From: JANMZR01 sp031383555
GTDB taxonomy: Bacteria; Bacteroidota; Bacteroidia; Cytophagales; Spirosomataceae
DNA: 21,189 nucleotides
Reading direction: 5' to 3'
Assembly (NCBI GenBank): GCA_031383555.1
Contig: JANMZR010000354.1
Location: 1-21,189 of the forward strand
Below, piece by piece: positions 1 to 6,881 of this stretch. Below the pieces are notes generated by a model. The model saw only the letters and a list, made by a program, of their open reading frames with translations. It was not told where the DNA came from and searched no databases. The position numbers were made by a program, and so were the translations under genes. Each line of letters begins with the position of its first letter. Position 1 is the stretch's first letter.

Positions 1-2
1 TG

Positions 3-1301
3 CTTGAAGAGCAAGTAAATGCACGTACTTTACAACTAAATGATAGTAAAAAAATTGCAGAAATAGAACGGCAAAAATCTGACTCTTTGTTATTAAATAT
101 TTTACCTGCTGAAATAGCTGAGGAGCTCCGTCAAAAAGGCACTTCAACAGCTTTAAATTATGAAATGGCTACCGTTTTATTTGCCGACATTAAAGACTTC
201 ACAAAAATAAGTACTCAATTTTCAGCTGAAATAATGGTTAAGGAATTGGATTATATTTTTGGTGAATTTGATAAAATAATTGAAACACATAATATTGAAA
301 AAATAAAAATAATTGGCGATGCCTATATGTGTGCGGGTGGCCTCCCACTAGCAAATACCACCAATGCAATTGACATATTAAATGCGGCTTTAGAAATGCA
401 ACACTTCATGAAAGATATGAGGTTAGAGCGAGCCAAAACAAATCAACAACAATATGAAATAAGGATTGGTATAAATACAGGCCCTGTTGTGGCTGGAATA
501 ATTGGCATAAAGAAATTCTCATACGACATTTGGGGCGATACGGTAAACCTTGCATCCCGACTCGAAACAAGCGGTGAAGTGAATAAAATAAACATTTCTG
601 AAAATACTTATCAGTTAATAAAAGATGAATTTGAATGTGAATATAGAGGTAAAATAGAAGTAAAAGGCAAGGGTAAAACTTCTATGTATTTTGTACATAA
701 TCATAAAAACAAGGCCATAAATTTCGATCTAATTGAAAAGCGTATTTTAAAACTGCTTAAAAAAGGCCTAAATAAATCGCTTCATTATCACGGATACCCG
801 CATACAATTGAAGTAATAAAGAATGTTGTATTAATTGCTAGAAAAGAAAATATTACAGTAGATGATATTCACTTACTTAAAATGGCTGCACTTTTTCATG
901 ACTTAGGTTTTTTGGAAGCTTACACTGGGCATGAGGCAGTGGGCTGTAAAATGGCAAGAGAAATGTTGCCTGCCTACGGAGTTTCAAATGAAGACATTGA
1001 AGAAATAGCTGCCATGATAATGACCACCAAAGTGCCACAAACACCTACAACCTTATTAGAAAAAATATTATGTGATGCCGATTTGCTATATTTAGGGACT
1101 GAAAATTTTGTTGAAATAGGCAATACACTTTTTATTGAGTTAAAAGAAAATGGAAAACTTAAAACTGAAAGGGAATGGAATGAATTACAAGTTAATTTTT
1201 TGAAAAAGCATCACTTCCATACTAATTATTGTATTGAAAATTTTGCAAAAATAAAAGAAAAAAATCTTAACCTTATTAAAGATTGGTTACTAAAAAACTA
1301 G
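3..1301 (+). CDS. Class III adenylate/guanylate cyclase fused to a C-terminal HD domain (5' end outside window)
   Basis: The frame is open from the window edge, so the N-terminus is missing; 432 residues are visible. The first ~30 are charged and heptad-like, ending in a LLLNILP segment typical of the signalling helix before a cyclase domain. Numbering from the TTG at 87, the cyclase domain covers about 24-205. The two metal-binding aspartates are D34 (FADIKDFT) and D78 (KIIGDAYM). YDIWGDTVNLASR carries the Asn and Arg needed for the transition state. The Lys before IIGDAY and the Asp in DIWG are the ATP-selecting residues in this family, so adenylate cyclase is the likelier activity. Residues 225-400 form an HD domain: H239, H271-D272 and D330 or D332. 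HD domains often hydrolyse phosphoesters, so synthesis and turnover of a nucleotide could lie in one chain; that is inference. The missing part probably holds a sensor and membrane segment. Confidence 0.9.
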   Translation, partial: LEEQVNARTLQLNDSKKIAEIERQKSDSLLLNILPAEIAEELRQKGTSTALNYEMATVLFADIKDFTKISTQFSAEIMVKELDYIFGEFDKIIETHNIEKIKIIGDAYMCAGGLPLANTTNAIDILNAALEMQHFMKDMRLERAKTNQQQYEIRIGINTGPVVAGIIGIKKFSYDIWGDTVNLASRLETSGEVNKINISENTYQLIKDEFECEYRGKIEVKGKGKTSMYFVHNHKNKAINFDLIEKRILKLLKKGLNKSLHYHGYPHTIEVIKNVVLIARKENITVDDIHLLKMAALFHDLGFLEAYTGHEAVGCKMAREMLPAYGVSNEDIEEIAAMIMTTKVPQTPTTLLEKILCDADLLYLGTENFVEIGNTLFIELKENGKLKTEREWNELQVNFLKKHHFHTNYCIENFAKIKEKNLNLIKDWLLKN

Positions 1302-1318
1302 TTTGATTTAAAAAATAA

Positions 1319-1948
1319 ATGATAAAGCAGCCAATTAACCTAGGTAATTCAAAAATCAAAATGGACTACAACAAAATGGAGCGTTTTATATTTCAAATAT
1401 TGAAAAAAAACCTCAATTCAAATCTTCACTATCATGGTCTTCATCATACTAAAGAGGTTATTGAAAATGCATTAATAATTGCCAGTAAAGAAAATATTTG
1501 TAATGAAGATTTGCTGTTGCTTAAATTAGCTGCCCTATTACATGACATAGGCTTTATTGAAATATACGATGGGCATGAAGAAGCTGGCTGTAAAATGGCA
1601 AAAGAGATATTAAAGGATTATAGTATTGATAATGAGTCCATTGAAAAAATATGTGGCATGATAATGGCAACCAAAATACCGCAAAATCCTAAAACCCAAT
1701 TAGAAAAAATAATTGCCGATGCCGACTTATTATATTTAGGCACTGAAAATTTTAATAAAATTGGCCTTACACTTTTCAATGAATTATTAGAAACCAAGAA
1801 ATTGAAATATGAAACAGAATGGAATAAAATTCAAGTTTCTTTTTTAAAAAACCACCATTTTCATACTGATTATTGTAAAAAAAAATATTCTCAAAAAAAA
1901 GCTGAAAACCTTGAAGGTGTTTTGGCTTGGCTTAAGGAAAACACTTAG
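1319..1948 (+). CDS. Stand-alone HD-domain protein, paralogue of the upstream cyclase's HD domain
   Basis: This 209-residue protein begins 17 bases after the cyclase-HD gene and is probably co-transcribed with it. It is almost only an HD domain: H43 in GLHHTKEV, H75-D76 in LLHDIGF, and D134 or D136 in IIADADLLYLGTENF. Side by side, it matches the HD part of the neighbour over about 180 residues, with roughly 55-60% identity by eye, including the shared DADLLYLGTENF and HHFHT blocks. This points to local duplication, with or without the cyclase part. The chosen ATG is at 1319; ATGs at 1361 and 1376 are possible and lie closer to where the similarity begins. A phosphohydrolase acting on a nucleotide or cyclic nucleotide is the family-level expectation. 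The substrate is unknown. Confidence 0.85.
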   Translation: MIKQPINLGNSKIKMDYNKMERFIFQILKKNLNSNLHYHGLHHTKEVIENALIIASKENICNEDLLLLKLAALLHDIGFIEIYDGHEEAGCKMAKEILKDYSIDNESIEKICGMIMATKIPQNPKTQLEKIIADADLLYLGTENFNKIGLTLFNELLETKKLKYETEWNKIQVSFLKNHHFHTDYCKKKYSQKKAENLEGVLAWLKENT

Positions 1949-2009
1949 AAATTTTTAAAATTAGGCAACTTTACATTGCTGTATTCATATAATTTCAAAA
2001 TTGAACTAC

Positions 2010-2017
2010 TATCTTTG
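2010..2017 (+). promoter_or_regulatory. Possible Bacteroidota -7 promoter element for the YitT gene
   Basis: TATCTTTG matches the Bacteroidota -7 consensus TAnnTTTG and lies 57 bases before the start codon of the YitT-family gene. No good -33 TTG is seen at the expected distance, so this is a weak call. Confidence 0.35.
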
Positions 2018-2073
2018 AGCTTTTAAAAAACGATACCTAATTAAGCTAAATTAATAAAATTATTTCCTATATA

Positions 2074-2964
2074 ATGGCTATAAAAAAATCAAAAATACAA
2101 ATTAACCAATTATACACCTCCAAAACCCTAATCACCACAATAGTAGGTATTTGCTTGGGTATTTTTGCATTGAAAGGCTTTATGATCCCCAACTATTTTA
2201 TGGATGGCGGCGTTACGGGAATTTCACTTTTAATGCATGAGATTTTTAGTTTAAATTTTAGTGCAGTATTTCTAATAATTAATCTAATATTTTGCATATT
2301 GGCCTATAAACATGTTAGCAAGTTATTCGCAATTCGTACCTTTTTAGCCGTTTCTATATTGGCTTTAGGTGTAGAATTTATTCATATAGAGGCAATTACA
2401 AAGGATAAGCTATTAATTGCAATTTTTGGAGGCTCACTTATGGGACTAGCGATGGGTATGGTTATAAGAGGTGGAGCAGCTTTGGATGGCTTTGAAGTTT
2501 TGGCGGTATTTACAACCCGCAAAATCGGCTTTACAATCAGTGAGGTAATCTTATTTTTTAATACTATAATATTCATGGTTGCTGCTTTGAGATTTGGAGT
2601 AGAAACAGCCATGTATTCGCTTATTACTTATTTCGCAGCTGTAAAAATGGCTGATTATGTGGTGGATGGTATTGAAGAAAATACGGCATTAACCATTATT
2701 TCAAAAACGCCAGACTTAGTAAAAGACTCCCTTGTCAATAATTTTAATAAAGGAATTACTGTTTATAAAGGGGAAAGAGGCTACCTTCCTGGTGATTTGA
2801 ACCATCATTTAGCCTGTGATATTATAGTCATAATTGTTACTAGACTTGAAATTCTTAATATCCGTGAAGAGGTTACAAGGCTTGATCCTGAGGCTTTTAT
2901 GTATGTAAATAGTATTAAAGAAACCCGTGGTGGTGTGGTGAAAATGAAACATGGGCATAAGTAG
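2074..2964 (+). CDS. YitT family membrane protein (DUF161 plus DUF2179)
   Basis: This is a 296-residue integral membrane protein of the YitT family, whose transport or other role is not established. The first ~200 residues hold about five hydrophobic segments (roughly 19-37, 64-80, 88-105, 113-131, 158-173) and the family's glycine-rich signature (FMDGGVTGISLL at 42-53, GGAALDGFEVLA at 133-144). The C-terminal cytoplasmic DUF2179 domain covers about 205-285, with GITVYKGERGYLPG, VTRLEI and LDPEAFMYV. This domain resembles PII-like ligand-binding folds. Length and domain order are normal for the family. The ATG at 2074 gives a natural short charged N-terminus. It is convergent with the epimerase gene downstream and appears to be its own transcription unit. 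The upstream gap of 125 bases is AT-rich. Confidence 0.88.
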   Translation: MAIKKSKIQINQLYTSKTLITTIVGICLGIFALKGFMIPNYFMDGGVTGISLLMHEIFSLNFSAVFLIINLIFCILAYKHVSKLFAIRTFLAVSILALGVEFIHIEAITKDKLLIAIFGGSLMGLAMGMVIRGGAALDGFEVLAVFTTRKIGFTISEVILFFNTIIFMVAALRFGVETAMYSLITYFAAVKMADYVVDGIEENTALTIISKTPDLVKDSLVNNFNKGITVYKGERGYLPGDLNHHLACDIIVIIVTRLEILNIREEVTRLDPEAFMYVNSIKETRGGVVKMKHGHK

Positions 2965-3084
2965 TTAGATGGTTTGTGGTTTTTTGTTTGTGGTTAAGTC
3001 GGCGTTTTAAGTTTTTGATTATAAAATAGTGTTTGGCTTTGTTTTTAATTTTTGAAGCCCAATTAACTAACATAAAACCATAAA
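2965..3084. other. AT-rich convergent intergenic region
   Basis: The region separates two convergent genes. GTTTGTGGTT-like runs near 2973-2996 are loosely complementary to AACCATAAACTACAAACC at 3076-3093, a long-range imperfect inverted repeat. No compact hairpin followed by a T-run is seen, so a terminator is not called. Confidence 0.3.
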
Positions 3085-3936
3085 CTACAAACCCCATTTC
3101 TCTCCCATTTCCTTTATAAACATATATCCATTCTCAGCGATATCCCAAGGGTCGTTATATTCACGCCAAACACCTATTGCGTTGGCAAAACCTGGGTCAT
3201 TTCTTGAAAAAGCTTCTATGGTTAGCCAACCTTTATATTTTATTTTTGCCAAAGTTTCAAACGTTTTATCCCAATGTACATGGCCTGAGCCTGGTGTACC
3301 ACGGTCGTTTTCTGAAATATGAAAATGGGCTAAATAAGGAGCAATCAATTCAATTGATTCAGCAATTCCTTTTTCTTCCATATTGGCATGATGGGTATCG
3401 TACATTGCTCTCACGTTGGGGTGGTTCACTTTTTGCAATAGATGAGTTAATTGCGCCATAGTATTACACAAATAACATTCAAAGCGATTAATGGCCTCAG
3501 GTGTGAGTAATACACCTGCTTTTAGAGCATAATCACCAGCCAATTGAAGCATTTCGGCAGATCGTTCGTACTCTATTTCAAATGGCTCATGATTATCAAA
3601 AGTTGCAAATGCTGAATGAAACGGCCCACATAATACATTGGCATTCAAATTGTTACACCTATCTATTGCCCATTTTATTTTTTCTAATCCTTTTTCACGA
3701 ACGGATTTATCATCCGAAATCAGATTCTCTTCTTTACTGAGTACCATCACAGCGGTAGTCTCTAAGCCAATATTTTGGGCAAAGTTTCCAAAATTTTTGA
3801 AGTTTAGTTCAGGCGAATTCCCAATAAAAAGTTCTACGCCATCATAACCGATTTTTTTGAGCCGCTCAGCTATTGGAAACAGACTTTCGTCCATCCCCGC
3901 CGACCAGGCTAATACATTGAAACCTATTTTGTTCAT
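3085..3936 (-). CDS. Sugar epimerase of the D-tagatose/D-psicose 3-epimerase-like TIM-barrel family
   Basis: This is a 283-residue cytoplasmic TIM-barrel protein. The ATG at 3936 is preferred; the frame can be extended seven codons to a TTG, but that segment is AT-rich and looks intergenic. Four metal ligands fall at the spacing known for ketose 3-epimerases: E147 (PEAINRFE), D180 (AMYDTHHANMEE), H206 (HFHISENDRG) and E241 (LTIEAF). In the Agrobacterium psicose epimerase, as I recall, they lie about three residues later, so register and length agree closely. The NRFE and ENDRGTPGSG motifs are also typical. Expected chemistry is Mn/Co-dependent C3 epimerisation of a ketose or a related keto-sugar. 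The oxidoreductase gene lies upstream on the same strand after about 140 bases. The true substrate cannot be read from the sequence; hydroxypyruvate isomerase-like activity is an alternative. Confidence 0.85.
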   Translation of the reverse strand: MNKIGFNVLAWSAGMDESLFPIAERLKKIGYDGVELFIGNSPELNFKNFGNFAQNIGLETTAVMVLSKEENLISDDKSVREKGLEKIKWAIDRCNNLNANVLCGPFHSAFATFDNHEPFEIEYERSAEMLQLAGDYALKAGVLLTPEAINRFECYLCNTMAQLTHLLQKVNHPNVRAMYDTHHANMEEKGIAESIELIAPYLAHFHISENDRGTPGSGHVHWDKTFETLAKIKYKGWLTIEAFSRNDPGFANAIGVWREYNDPWDIAENGYMFIKEMGEKWGL

Positions 3937-3987
3937 TTGGAATTGGTTAATGGGCAATTAATTACTGGGAAATTAATTAATACAGAT

Positions 3988-4059
3988 TTGGTGATTGGAA
4001 TTTATTTTTTAAGTCCTTGTAAATAGGGAATTAGTTATCTGCCAATCACCAATTCCCTA
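3988..4059. repeat. Two overlapping inverted repeats between the epimerase and oxidoreductase genes
   Basis: An 11-base perfect inverted repeat pairs 3988-3998 (TTGGTGATTGG) with 4042-4052. A second, 9-base perfect one pairs 4024-4032 (TAGGGAATT) with 4051-4059. They share bases 4051-4052 and cross, so the full stems cannot form together without a pseudoknot. They lie in the - strand transcript just after the oxidoreductase stop. Confidence 0.6.
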
Positions 4060-4079
4060 ATAATAAAAATAACAAATAA

Positions 4080-5237
4080 CTACTTCTCCACCCAATCAAC
4101 CCCCGTATCTTTCCATGACCGTGAATTTGCTGAGTCGATAACGGCTTCACAAACTTTTTGGGTTTCGTAGGCATCACGGAAATTGGGATGGCATTCGGAG
4201 CCGTCTTCTAAACTTTTCAGGAAATCTGCTACTTGATGCACAAAACTATGTTCATACCCGATGCCAAGGCCACCTACCCACCATTTGTTCATATAAGGTT
4301 GGTCGCCATCAGTCACAATTATCGACCTCCAGCCACGAACAATACCTTCATCACGATGATCAAAATATTCAAGGCGATTTAAATCATGCAAATCCCAACG
4401 TATAGAAGCATGCTCTCCATTGATTTCAAATGTATAAAGAGCCTTGTGCCCACGAGCATAGCGTGTGCTTTCAAACAAACCTAAAGATCCATTGGCAAAG
4501 TGGCAGTGAAAAATACAGGCATCGTCGATGGTTACAGGTTGAACATTGCCCGTTAAAGTATGCATTCTTTGTTTAATAAAGGTCTCCGTCATGGCGGAGA
4601 CGTCTTTTATGCCACCATTCAACCACATGGCCGTATCGATACAATGTGCCAAAAGGTCACCTGTTACACCTGAGCCTGCCGCTTCCGCATCCATTCGCCA
4701 TAGGCCAGCACCACCTTGAGGCAAGTCTTCTGAAATGGTCCAATCTTGTAAGAAATTAGCACGATAATGAAATATTTTGCCCAGCTTGCCCGAAGCTACA
4801 ATTTGTTTGGCCAAACTAACCGCCGGCAACCTTCGATAATTGTACCAAACAGTACTTTTTACGCCTGCCTTAGCGATGGCATCCAACATTACTTTACCTT
4901 CTGCCAAATTGCGAGATAGCGGTTTTTCGCATAATATCATTTTGCCAGCGGCTGCTGCTGCAATGGCAATTTCGGCATGGGTGTCGTTGGGAGTGCAAAT
5001 ATCCACTGCATCTATATCATCCCGAGCGATTAATACTTTCCAATCCGTTTCGTAGCTTTCATAGCCCCATTGCTCTGCAAAAGCCTTTACACTGGCCTCA
5101 TTGCGTGAGCAAACTGCCTTTAAAACGGGTGTATATTCCAGTTCTGGAAAAAAATTCGGTACACGATTGTAACCATTTGAATGGGTGCGACCCATAAAGC
5201 CTGTGCCTATCAGGCCGATTCTTAGTTGTTTTTTCAT
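4080..5237 (-). CDS. Gfo/Idh/MocA family NAD(P)-dependent sugar oxidoreductase
   Basis: This 385-residue cytoplasmic enzyme has the family's two-domain layout. The Rossmann nucleotide-binding loop is GLIGTGFMGRTHSNGY at 8-23, and the conserved EKP is at 104-106 (ILCEKPLSRN). The catalytic region GVTGDLLAHCIDTAMWL spans about 190-206, with D194, H198 and D201 as candidates. Family members oxidise or reduce a sugar hydroxyl, often at C1 or C3, with NAD(P). Many homologues sit beside TIM-barrel isomerases, as here. The ATG at 5237 is unambiguous because the glycine loop follows at once. It is unusual that a GC-rich double hairpin (5247-5274) stands immediately upstream of the start codon, where an AT-rich leader is expected. 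The gene was probably contiguous with the isomerase at 6882 before the intervening toxin-antitoxin region arrived; that is inference. Confidence 0.9.
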   Translation of the reverse strand: MKKQLRIGLIGTGFMGRTHSNGYNRVPNFFPELEYTPVLKAVCSRNEASVKAFAEQWGYESYETDWKVLIARDDIDAVDICTPNDTHAEIAIAAAAAGKMILCEKPLSRNLAEGKVMLDAIAKAGVKSTVWYNYRRLPAVSLAKQIVASGKLGKIFHYRANFLQDWTISEDLPQGGAGLWRMDAEAAGSGVTGDLLAHCIDTAMWLNGGIKDVSAMTETFIKQRMHTLTGNVQPVTIDDACIFHCHFANGSLGLFESTRYARGHKALYTFEINGEHASIRWDLHDLNRLEYFDHRDEGIVRGWRSIIVTDGDQPYMNKWWVGGLGIGYEHSFVHQVADFLKSLEDGSECHPNFRDAYETQKVCEAVIDSANSRSWKDTGVDWVEK

Positions 5238-5275
5238 AGCCTCGCTGCGGCGAACCGCCTACCCCCGATGGGGGA
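5238..5275. repeat. GC-rich double-hairpin (REP-like) element abutting a start codon
   Basis: Two palindromes stand side by side: GCGG-CGAA-CCGC at 5247-5258 and CCCCC-GAT-GGGGG at 5262-5274. Their high GC contrasts with the AT-rich surroundings. In the - strand mRNA of the oxidoreductase they would occupy the leader directly before the ATG, with only about nine bases between. Confidence 0.6.
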
Positions 5276-5337
5276 ATTTTTGAGTTTGTTATTTGATTTA
5301 TTTTTTGTTTTTCTTCATACCAATTTTTCTTCCTGAT

Positions 5338-5366
5338 CCGTGTCTCCCAATTTTCAGGGGACTCGG
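5338..5366. repeat. Palindromic repeat, degenerate copy
   Basis: This 29-base imperfect hairpin starts CCGTGTCTCCC and ends GGGGACTCGG. It is the related copy of the cleaner hairpin at 6409-6437, and the bases flanking it (CCTGA before, CGTG after) match too. It marks the left end of a duplicated segment. Confidence 0.6.
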
Positions 5367-5525
5367 CGTGGGTCTAATTGCTATGTTTTTTTGGCTTTGT
5401 TGTTTCATTTTAAATTAGTTCTTCGAATTATCGCAATGTCATCTGTGAGAAACACAACTTGGGAGACAAAAACATTCGGTAACCCCGTTCTCTTTGCTAT
5501 ATTTTTATTGGCATTTCCAACCTAA
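5367..5525. other. Intergenic spacer of the duplicated segment
   Basis: No gene is supported here. The stretch is AT-rich; a GGGAGAC near 5461-5467 is a decayed counterpart of the hairpin at 6553-6578. The open frame on the + strand has no recognisable content. Confidence 0.4.
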
Positions 5526-5530
5526 TAAAA

Positions 5531-5700
5531 TTGACAATCAATTTAAACTTTAGACTTTAACAAATGATTTAGCTTATCCGCCAGCCATAATTTCATTAAT
5601 GACTACCTTGTAACATCAATTCACCCTTCTTCTTTATCAATCGAATTCACCATCACCTTTGGAAAATCTAAGTTTACCCGCTTAATTTCCCGTTGTCGTT
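5531..5700 (-). pseudogene. Decayed duplicate of the CopG/BrnA-like antitoxin
   Basis: Read on the - strand, this stretch parallels the intact antitoxin at 6610-6849, from IKRVNLDFP through VNSIDKEEG to LWLADKLNHL, followed by a matching non-coding flank. Two in-frame stops interrupt it: CGA has become TGA after KEEG, and CAG has become TAG before SLMKLWLADK. The N-terminal half is missing and is replaced by an unrelated hairpin at 5695-5745. It is therefore a truncated pseudogene left by duplication of the antitoxin together with its downstream palindromes. The similarity was established by aligning translations by eye; the exact upstream boundary is uncertain. Confidence 0.8.
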
Positions 5701-5745
5701 GGTAAGTTTTTATCGGTCTTTTGCCTGATAAAAACTACCGACGAC
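5695..5745. repeat. Long inverted repeat (about 19-bp stem)
   Basis: The arm 5695-5714 pairs with 5727-5745 with one bulged base and one G-T position, leaving a 12-base loop. The core GTTTTTATC / GATAAAAAC is perfect. A short direct repeat ATCGGTCT occurs at 5712-5719 and 5751-5758, followed by a T-run at about 5759-5765. It could be a transcription terminator on the + strand or the end of a small mobile element. Confidence 0.6.
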
Positions 5746-5796
5746 TGATGATCGGTCTATTTTTTAAAATTTAACTTACTTTATTTACTTCTATAA

Positions 5797-6144
5797 TTAC
5801 AAAAATCTATCATCCATTGCTGTATGAAAAATGGTCAATATCTGAATTCTGTCTTCGAAAACTTCAAAAATTACTTTGTATTTTGACTTTACTAAAGCAC
5901 GTCTTAAATTCCTAGATGGATTTGGATTTTCTAAATATCTAGGAAAAAGCTTATAATTTATTGCAACTTTTTAGAAAATCTTATCTATTGAAGCCAATAC
6001 TTTTTCGGCTCTGTTTATATTGTAAGTATTTACATTGAAATCATAAATTTCTTGAATTTGATTAATGCTTTCTTTGATACTTGAAATCTCAAAACTTAAG
6101 AAATTAAATATTTTGAGCGAATAATTTTCTTGGCATTTTCCCAT
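5797..6144 (-). pseudogene. RelE/ParE-like toxin interrupted by an in-frame stop
   Basis: An ATG at 6144 opens a frame that overlaps the last 49 bases of the antitoxin gene, as is common in type II toxin-antitoxin operons. It reads MGKCQENYSLKIFNF and continues to codon 57. It then meets a TAA at 5973-5971, but resumes in the same frame with KVAINYKLFPRYLENPNPSR and runs to a natural stop at 5797. The C-terminal half has the hallmarks of the RelE/ParE fold: RNLRRALVKSKYKVIFEVFED followed by ILTIFHTAMDD. A single GAA-to-TAA change would explain the break. Without it the protein would be 115 residues, a normal length. The toxin is therefore probably inactive, unless this stop is a sequencing error or is read through. 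Confidence 0.8.
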
Positions 6145-6326
6145 TCAATTGCACTACTATCAATTTGAGCAGCATCACTTAATGCCATAATTTCTGTAAT
6201 TTGTCTGCTTTTTCTCGTTTCCAAATCAGAAAAAACTTTGAATTCTATACCTTTTTGCTTTTCCAAATAGGCTTTTAAATTAACTCCAGCACTCACATCT
6301 GAAATATTAATTAATACCTGTTCCAT
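6096..6326 (-). CDS. Small antitoxin-like protein paired with a broken RelE/ParE-like toxin
   Basis: This 76-residue protein begins MEQVLINISDVSAG. The family is not one I can name. Small size, position directly before the toxin frame and the 49-base overlap with it are what support an antitoxin role. The C-terminal half is predicted mostly helical and charged, as expected for the toxin-binding region. The ATG at 6326 is the first start and follows an AT-rich leader. Since the toxin is interrupted, this gene may persist as an orphan or as a transcriptional repressor of its own promoter. The gene lies in the - strand block of toxin-antitoxin remnants inserted between two sugar-metabolism genes. 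Confidence 0.65.
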   Translation of the reverse strand: MEQVLINISDVSAGVNLKAYLEKQKGIEFKVFSDLETRKSRQITEIMALSDAAQIDSSAIEWENAKKIIRSKYLIS

Positions 6327-6408
6327 AGTTTTATATTGTTTTTAGTAAAAGTATTAATTTTTAAAAGATGAAACAATTCATAAGCTTTAACTTTTTTGTT
6401 TTCCTGAA

Positions 6409-6437
6409 CCGAGTCTCCCCATTTTCGGGGGACTCGG
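6409..6437. repeat. Strong palindromic hairpin (REP-like)
   Basis: The 29 bases form an 11-bp stem including one G-T pair: CCGAGTC at 6409-6415 pairs with GACTCGG at 6431-6437, continuing into TCCC / GGGG, with a 7-base loop. It is related to the copy at 5338-5366 and shares the CTCCC/GGGGAC core theme with the hairpin at 6553. Confidence 0.7.
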
Positions 6438-6552
6438 CGTGTTTCAGAGTGCTATTTTCATGTTTACCCTTAAATATGTTCTGTTTTTGTTATTCTATTC
6501 ATTTCCCCTTTTTTGCTTTGTTAATGCCATTAAAGTTTGTGCTCCTAATGTC

Positions 6553-6578
6553 GCAGTGTCCCCTGCGGGAGACACTGC
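6553..6578. repeat. Palindromic hairpin (REP-like)
   Basis: GCAGTGTC at 6553-6560 pairs with GACACTGC at 6571-6578, and the stem continues with CC/GG after one mismatch. It lies just downstream of the intact antitoxin and could act as a terminator, but there is no T-run on the - strand side. Confidence 0.65.
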
Positions 6579-6609
6579 TCAGGAGGAAAATTTACAATCA
6601 ATTTATACT

Positions 6610-6849
6610 TTAGACTGTAGTCAAATGATTTAGCTTATCAGCCAGCCATAATTTAATTAATGACTGCCTAGTAACACCAATTCGTCCTGCTTCTTTGTCA
6701 ATTGAATTCACCATCCAATTGGGAAAATCAACTTTTACCCGTTTTATGTCTAAGCCTTGTCTTTTTGCTGAACTAATATCAAAATGCTCTAAAACATCAA
6801 TATCATTATCAAATTTTTCATTTAGTTCTTTTGTCGTCATTTTGTTCAT
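6610..6849 (-). CDS. CopG/BrnA-like ribbon-helix-helix antitoxin, without a partner toxin
   Basis: A 79-residue protein when started at the ATG at 6849. A GTG 15 codons earlier would overlap the isomerase stop and is less likely. The C-terminal half, KRVKVDFPNWMVNSID followed by KEAGRIGVTRQSLIKLWLADKL, is the ribbon-helix-helix DNA-binding region seen in BrnA-type and related CopG antitoxins. In that family it binds the operon promoter and the N-terminal region neutralises a toxin. No BrnT-like toxin frame is present on either side, so this is a solitary antitoxin or a regulator. It starts 32 bases after the isomerase stop on the same strand. A decayed duplicate is at 5531-5700. Confidence 0.75.
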   Translation of the reverse strand: MNKMTTKELNEKFDNDIDVLEHFDISSAKRQGLDIKRVKVDFPNWMVNSIDKEAGRIGVTRQSLIKLWLADKLNHLTTV

Positions 6850-6881
6850 TTTTTTTATTCCCCAATTCGAAGGTTTAGTTC

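Noticed and set aside
3937..3957. TTG-initiated N-terminal extension of the epimerase
   Set aside because: The seven extra codons are repeat-like intergenic DNA; the ATG at 3936 starts right before the first beta strand.
4582..4601. Hairpin GTCTCCG / CGGAGAC inside the oxidoreductase gene as an inserted repeat
   Set aside because: The reading frame passes through with residues (DVSAMTETF) that look normal for the family, so it is part of the coding sequence.
6368..6633. Two + strand frames across the hairpins at 6409-6578
   Set aside because: They translate palindromic repeats and AT-rich spacer into hydrophobic low-complexity sequence; the corresponding frame is not kept in the related copy at 5338-5525.
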